Below are positions 31,965-33,434 of a stretch of DNA of 33,434 nucleotides, piece by piece. The notes beneath the pieces were generated by a model. The model did no database searches, was not told where the DNA came from, and worked only from the letters and a program-made list of their open reading frames with translations. A program made the position numbers and the translations under genes. The DNA comes from Opitutales bacterium. Its GTDB lineage: Bacteria; Verrucomicrobiota; Verrucomicrobiia; Opitutales; Oceanipulchritudinaceae. The stretch covers positions 1 to 33,434 of the forward strand of contig SLNJ01000162.1 in NCBI GenBank assembly GCA_007133065.1, read 5' to 3'. The stretch's first letter is position 1. Each line of letters opens with the position of its first letter.

Positions 31965-32720
31965 ATGACATCGCATGCACCGGTTTTTGGTGGAAAACGT
32001 TTTTGCGGGGTGGAGGAATCCGCCGGTTCGGGGGAGGTCGCGGACTCGGGTTGGCCGGATTCGCAGGGGGGGACCGGTGAGCGGACGGGGCCGTTGAATC
32101 CCGCGGATTTGTGCGCGCGAGTGGTTCGAACGTTTCCGGGAGTGCGGACTTGTTTTGCGGGGGAGATGGCGGGCGGTGCGGTCCGGCGTCCCACCGGGAT
32201 TTTGCGGCTTGATGCGAGTCTCGGGGGCGGGCTTGCGGAGGGGGAGTGCCATGAGTTCGTGGAAGCGGCGCCGGGGCTGGGCGGTCAGATGTTGGTACAT
32301 GCACTCCTGCAGGGCAGCCGCCGTGAGGCGCGTTTTCTCGCACTCGTGGAGGCGGGGAATGCGTTTGATCCGCAGAGTGCGGCGCCGGAAGAGTTGGAAG
32401 CCTTGTTGTGGGTGCGCTGCACGCGGGCGCGTGAGGGCCTTCTCGCAACCGATATTCTCGTGCGGGATGAGAATATTCCGCTCGTCCTCCTCGACCTTCG
32501 GGAGGCGCCGGAGGGTGATTTCTCCGGGTTGCGCGATAGGCTCTGGCGCCGCGTCATTCTGGCGGCGCGCGGCAGTGGTTGTACGCTGGCGGTCCTGACG
32601 CCGCGTCCCTGCGTTCCGGCATGCCGACAGCGCGTGCGGTTGCGCGAGCGGTTCTCGCTCGATGCGGTGGAGGAAGGGGTTGAAAATCTGAAACGGATCG
32701 AGGCTGACGGTGCGTGGTGA
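31965..32720 (+). CDS. imuA: ImuA-like protein (RecA/SulA-like, SOS mutagenesis)
   Basis: 251 residues from ATG 31965; downstream GTG starts are possible and there is no Shine-Dalgarno. The first 65 residues are low-complexity. The conserved part begins at PTGILRLDASLGGGLAEGECHEF and includes LLWVRCTRA, ATDILVRDENIPLVLLDLRE, LDRLWRRV-type helices and LAVLTPRPCVPACR. This is the pattern of the RecA-like protein encoded before imuB in imuA-imuB-dnaE2 cassettes. The Walker A lysine and threonine of RecA are not seen (PGLGGQML instead), so it is unlikely to be an ATPase of the RecA kind. It is followed by imuB and preceded by a LexA-like box. Confidence 0.8.
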   Translation: MTSHAPVFGGKRFCGVEESAGSGEVADSGWPDSQGGTGERTGPLNPADLCARVVRTFPGVRTCFAGEMAGGAVRRPTGILRLDASLGGGLAEGECHEFVEAAPGLGGQMLVHALLQGSRREARFLALVEAGNAFDPQSAAPEELEALLWVRCTRAREGLLATDILVRDENIPLVLLDLREAPEGDFSGLRDRLWRRVILAARGSGCTLAVLTPRPCVPACRQRVRLRERFSLDAVEEGVENLKRIEADGAW

Positions 32721-32778
32721 CCGACGGCCATTGGGGTCCAATCTTTGCCGGTCTACATGGGATACTCCGATTATCGCC

Positions 32779-33434
32779 ATGGTTTCAGCATCTCAAAATC
32801 CAGAGATCATGTTCGCAGTCTTTTACCTCCCCGACTTCCCTCTCCAAGCCGTTCTGCATACGTTGCCGCCGGTCGATCGGGAGGCGCCTGCGATCGTGGT
32901 TGGGGGAATGGGAGGGCGTTCGCTTGTGGCGGCGTGCAACGCCGCAGCCCGACGCCTTAGTATCGACAATGGTATGACAACAGCCTGGGCGGTTGCGCGT
33001 TGTCCGCGCTTGCGCGTGTTGCTGCAAAACGCTTCCGCGGAAGCGCTGGCGCGCCGCACGCTTCTTTCAGCGGTGCTGGATCTCTCGCCCCGTGTCGAAG
33101 AGAGCGTGCCGGGAATCTGCACAATCGATCTGCGGGGGCGCGAGTTGGAGGTGCGGTCGCTCGAGCGGCTGCTCGAAGGCGTGCACGGCGCGCTGGCGGA
33201 GCGCGGTCTGACCGCTTGTGCCGGCGCGGGAGCGACCCCCGATTTCGCTCTGTGGGCCGCCCGTTCCGCATCGGCTTCGGAGCCGGTCCGAATCCCCGCC
33301 GGCAGGGAGCGGTTTCTTCAATCGGTCCGCCCCGAGCAGGCCGGGTTCCCCGAGGCGCTGCTGGCGGTTCTGCACGATTGGGGAATCGCGACGATGGGGG
33401 ATTTTGCCGCACTCCCGCGTCAGGCGGTTGTCGA
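32779..33434 (+). CDS. imuB: ImuB, Y-family polymerase-like protein, 3' end beyond window
   Basis: The open frame runs to the window end (218 codons from ATG 32779; the in-frame ATG at 32809, MFAVFYLPDFPLQAVL, is the more typical start). The sequence follows the palm/finger order of ImuB: YLPDFPLQAVL, GRSLVAACNAAARRLSIDNGMTTAWA, ARCPRLRVL, LDLSPRVEESVPGICTIDLRG. The catalytic acidic motifs of Y-family polymerases (DMDAFFA and SIDEAYLD) are replaced by YLPDFP and TIDLRG. As in known ImuB proteins it is probably a non-catalytic partner that brings DnaE2 to the clamp during error-prone repair. dnaE2 is expected just downstream. Confidence 0.85.
   Translation, partial: MVSASQNPEIMFAVFYLPDFPLQAVLHTLPPVDREAPAIVVGGMGGRSLVAACNAAARRLSIDNGMTTAWAVARCPRLRVLLQNASAEALARRTLLSAVLDLSPRVEESVPGICTIDLRGRELEVRSLERLLEGVHGALAERGLTACAGAGATPDFALWAARSASASEPVRIPAGRERFLQSVRPEQAGFPEALLAVLHDWGIATMGDFAALPRQAVV

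Noticed and set aside
31889-32080. 63-codon frame between the ATPase and imuA genes
   Set aside because: Overlaps the start of the imuA frame, has a Gly/Arg-rich low-complexity translation and no ribosome site; the LexA-like box covers its internal ATG.
31113-32780. 555-codon minus-strand open frame opposite the ATPase and imuA genes
   Set aside because: It lies antisense to two convincing genes and has no family-like sequence.
1-33434. CRISPR arrays, insertion sequences, prophage or integrase genes
   Set aside because: No regularly spaced repeats, transposase or integrase sequences were found on either strand.

Overview
The window is a gene-dense, high-GC bacterial chromosome segment. The best guess for its source is the phylum Verrucomicrobiota (PVC group), possibly an Opitutae-like lineage. 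The support is the style of the DnaX sequence, the ImuA-like/ImuB pair, a complete moxR-DUF58-bat operon, a Trp/Tyr-rich C-terminal tail on a secreted cyclophilin, and the scarcity of Shine-Dalgarno sequences. No rRNA or other lineage-defining marker is present, so this is an inference. I see no phage, insertion sequence, CRISPR array or replication origin. No stretch longer than about 230 bases lacks a gene or RNA.

Left part (1-15.2 kb). The window opens inside dnaX (clamp-loader tau/gamma). Its zero frame stops right after a run of ten A residues, while the -1 frame stays open for about 100 more codons, which is a strong candidate for slippage giving two products. Convergent to it lies a minus-strand block. 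In transcription order this is uvrB, then moxR, a DUF58 protein, a DUF4381-like membrane protein, batA, a batB-batC fusion, batD and batE, then an M32 carboxypeptidase and a secreted cyclophilin-type isomerase. The Bat genes overlap by a few bases and form a typical 'aerotolerance'/MoxR-VWA envelope operon. The BatB-C fusion is unusual in carrying three InlB-type repeats and an acidic linker.

Middle part (15.2-25 kb). This part holds a class I flavin disulfide reductase (dihydrolipoamide dehydrogenase/mercuric reductase type), a divergent PP2C phosphatase, a sugar-nucleotide-type nucleotidyltransferase, a cbpA-cbpM co-chaperone/modulator pair, a lone GspF/PilC-type membrane protein, an alpha/beta hydrolase with a possible lipobox, a secreted protein with two TonB-C-like domains, a tRNA-Pro(GGG) and a GT4 glycosyltransferase.

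Right part (24.8-33.4 kb). A truncated PIG-L (LmbE) deacetylase remnant lies directly before a NagB-like isomerase. A second glycosyltransferase follows, leading into a tripartite export system: TolC-like outer-membrane protein, HlyD/MacA adaptor, FtsX-type permease and LolD/MacB-type ATPase, with overlapping reading frames. The window ends in the SOS-mutagenesis pair imuA-like/imuB, with imuB cut by the window end. A LexA-box-like sequence lies just upstream of imuA, and dnaE2 is expected beyond the edge.

Nothing here is clearly a wholly new system. The observations most worth pursuing are the dnaX slippage site, the BatB-C/InlB fusion, the truncated deacetylase beside a NagB-like protein with an altered catalytic triad, and the LexA-like box upstream of imuA.
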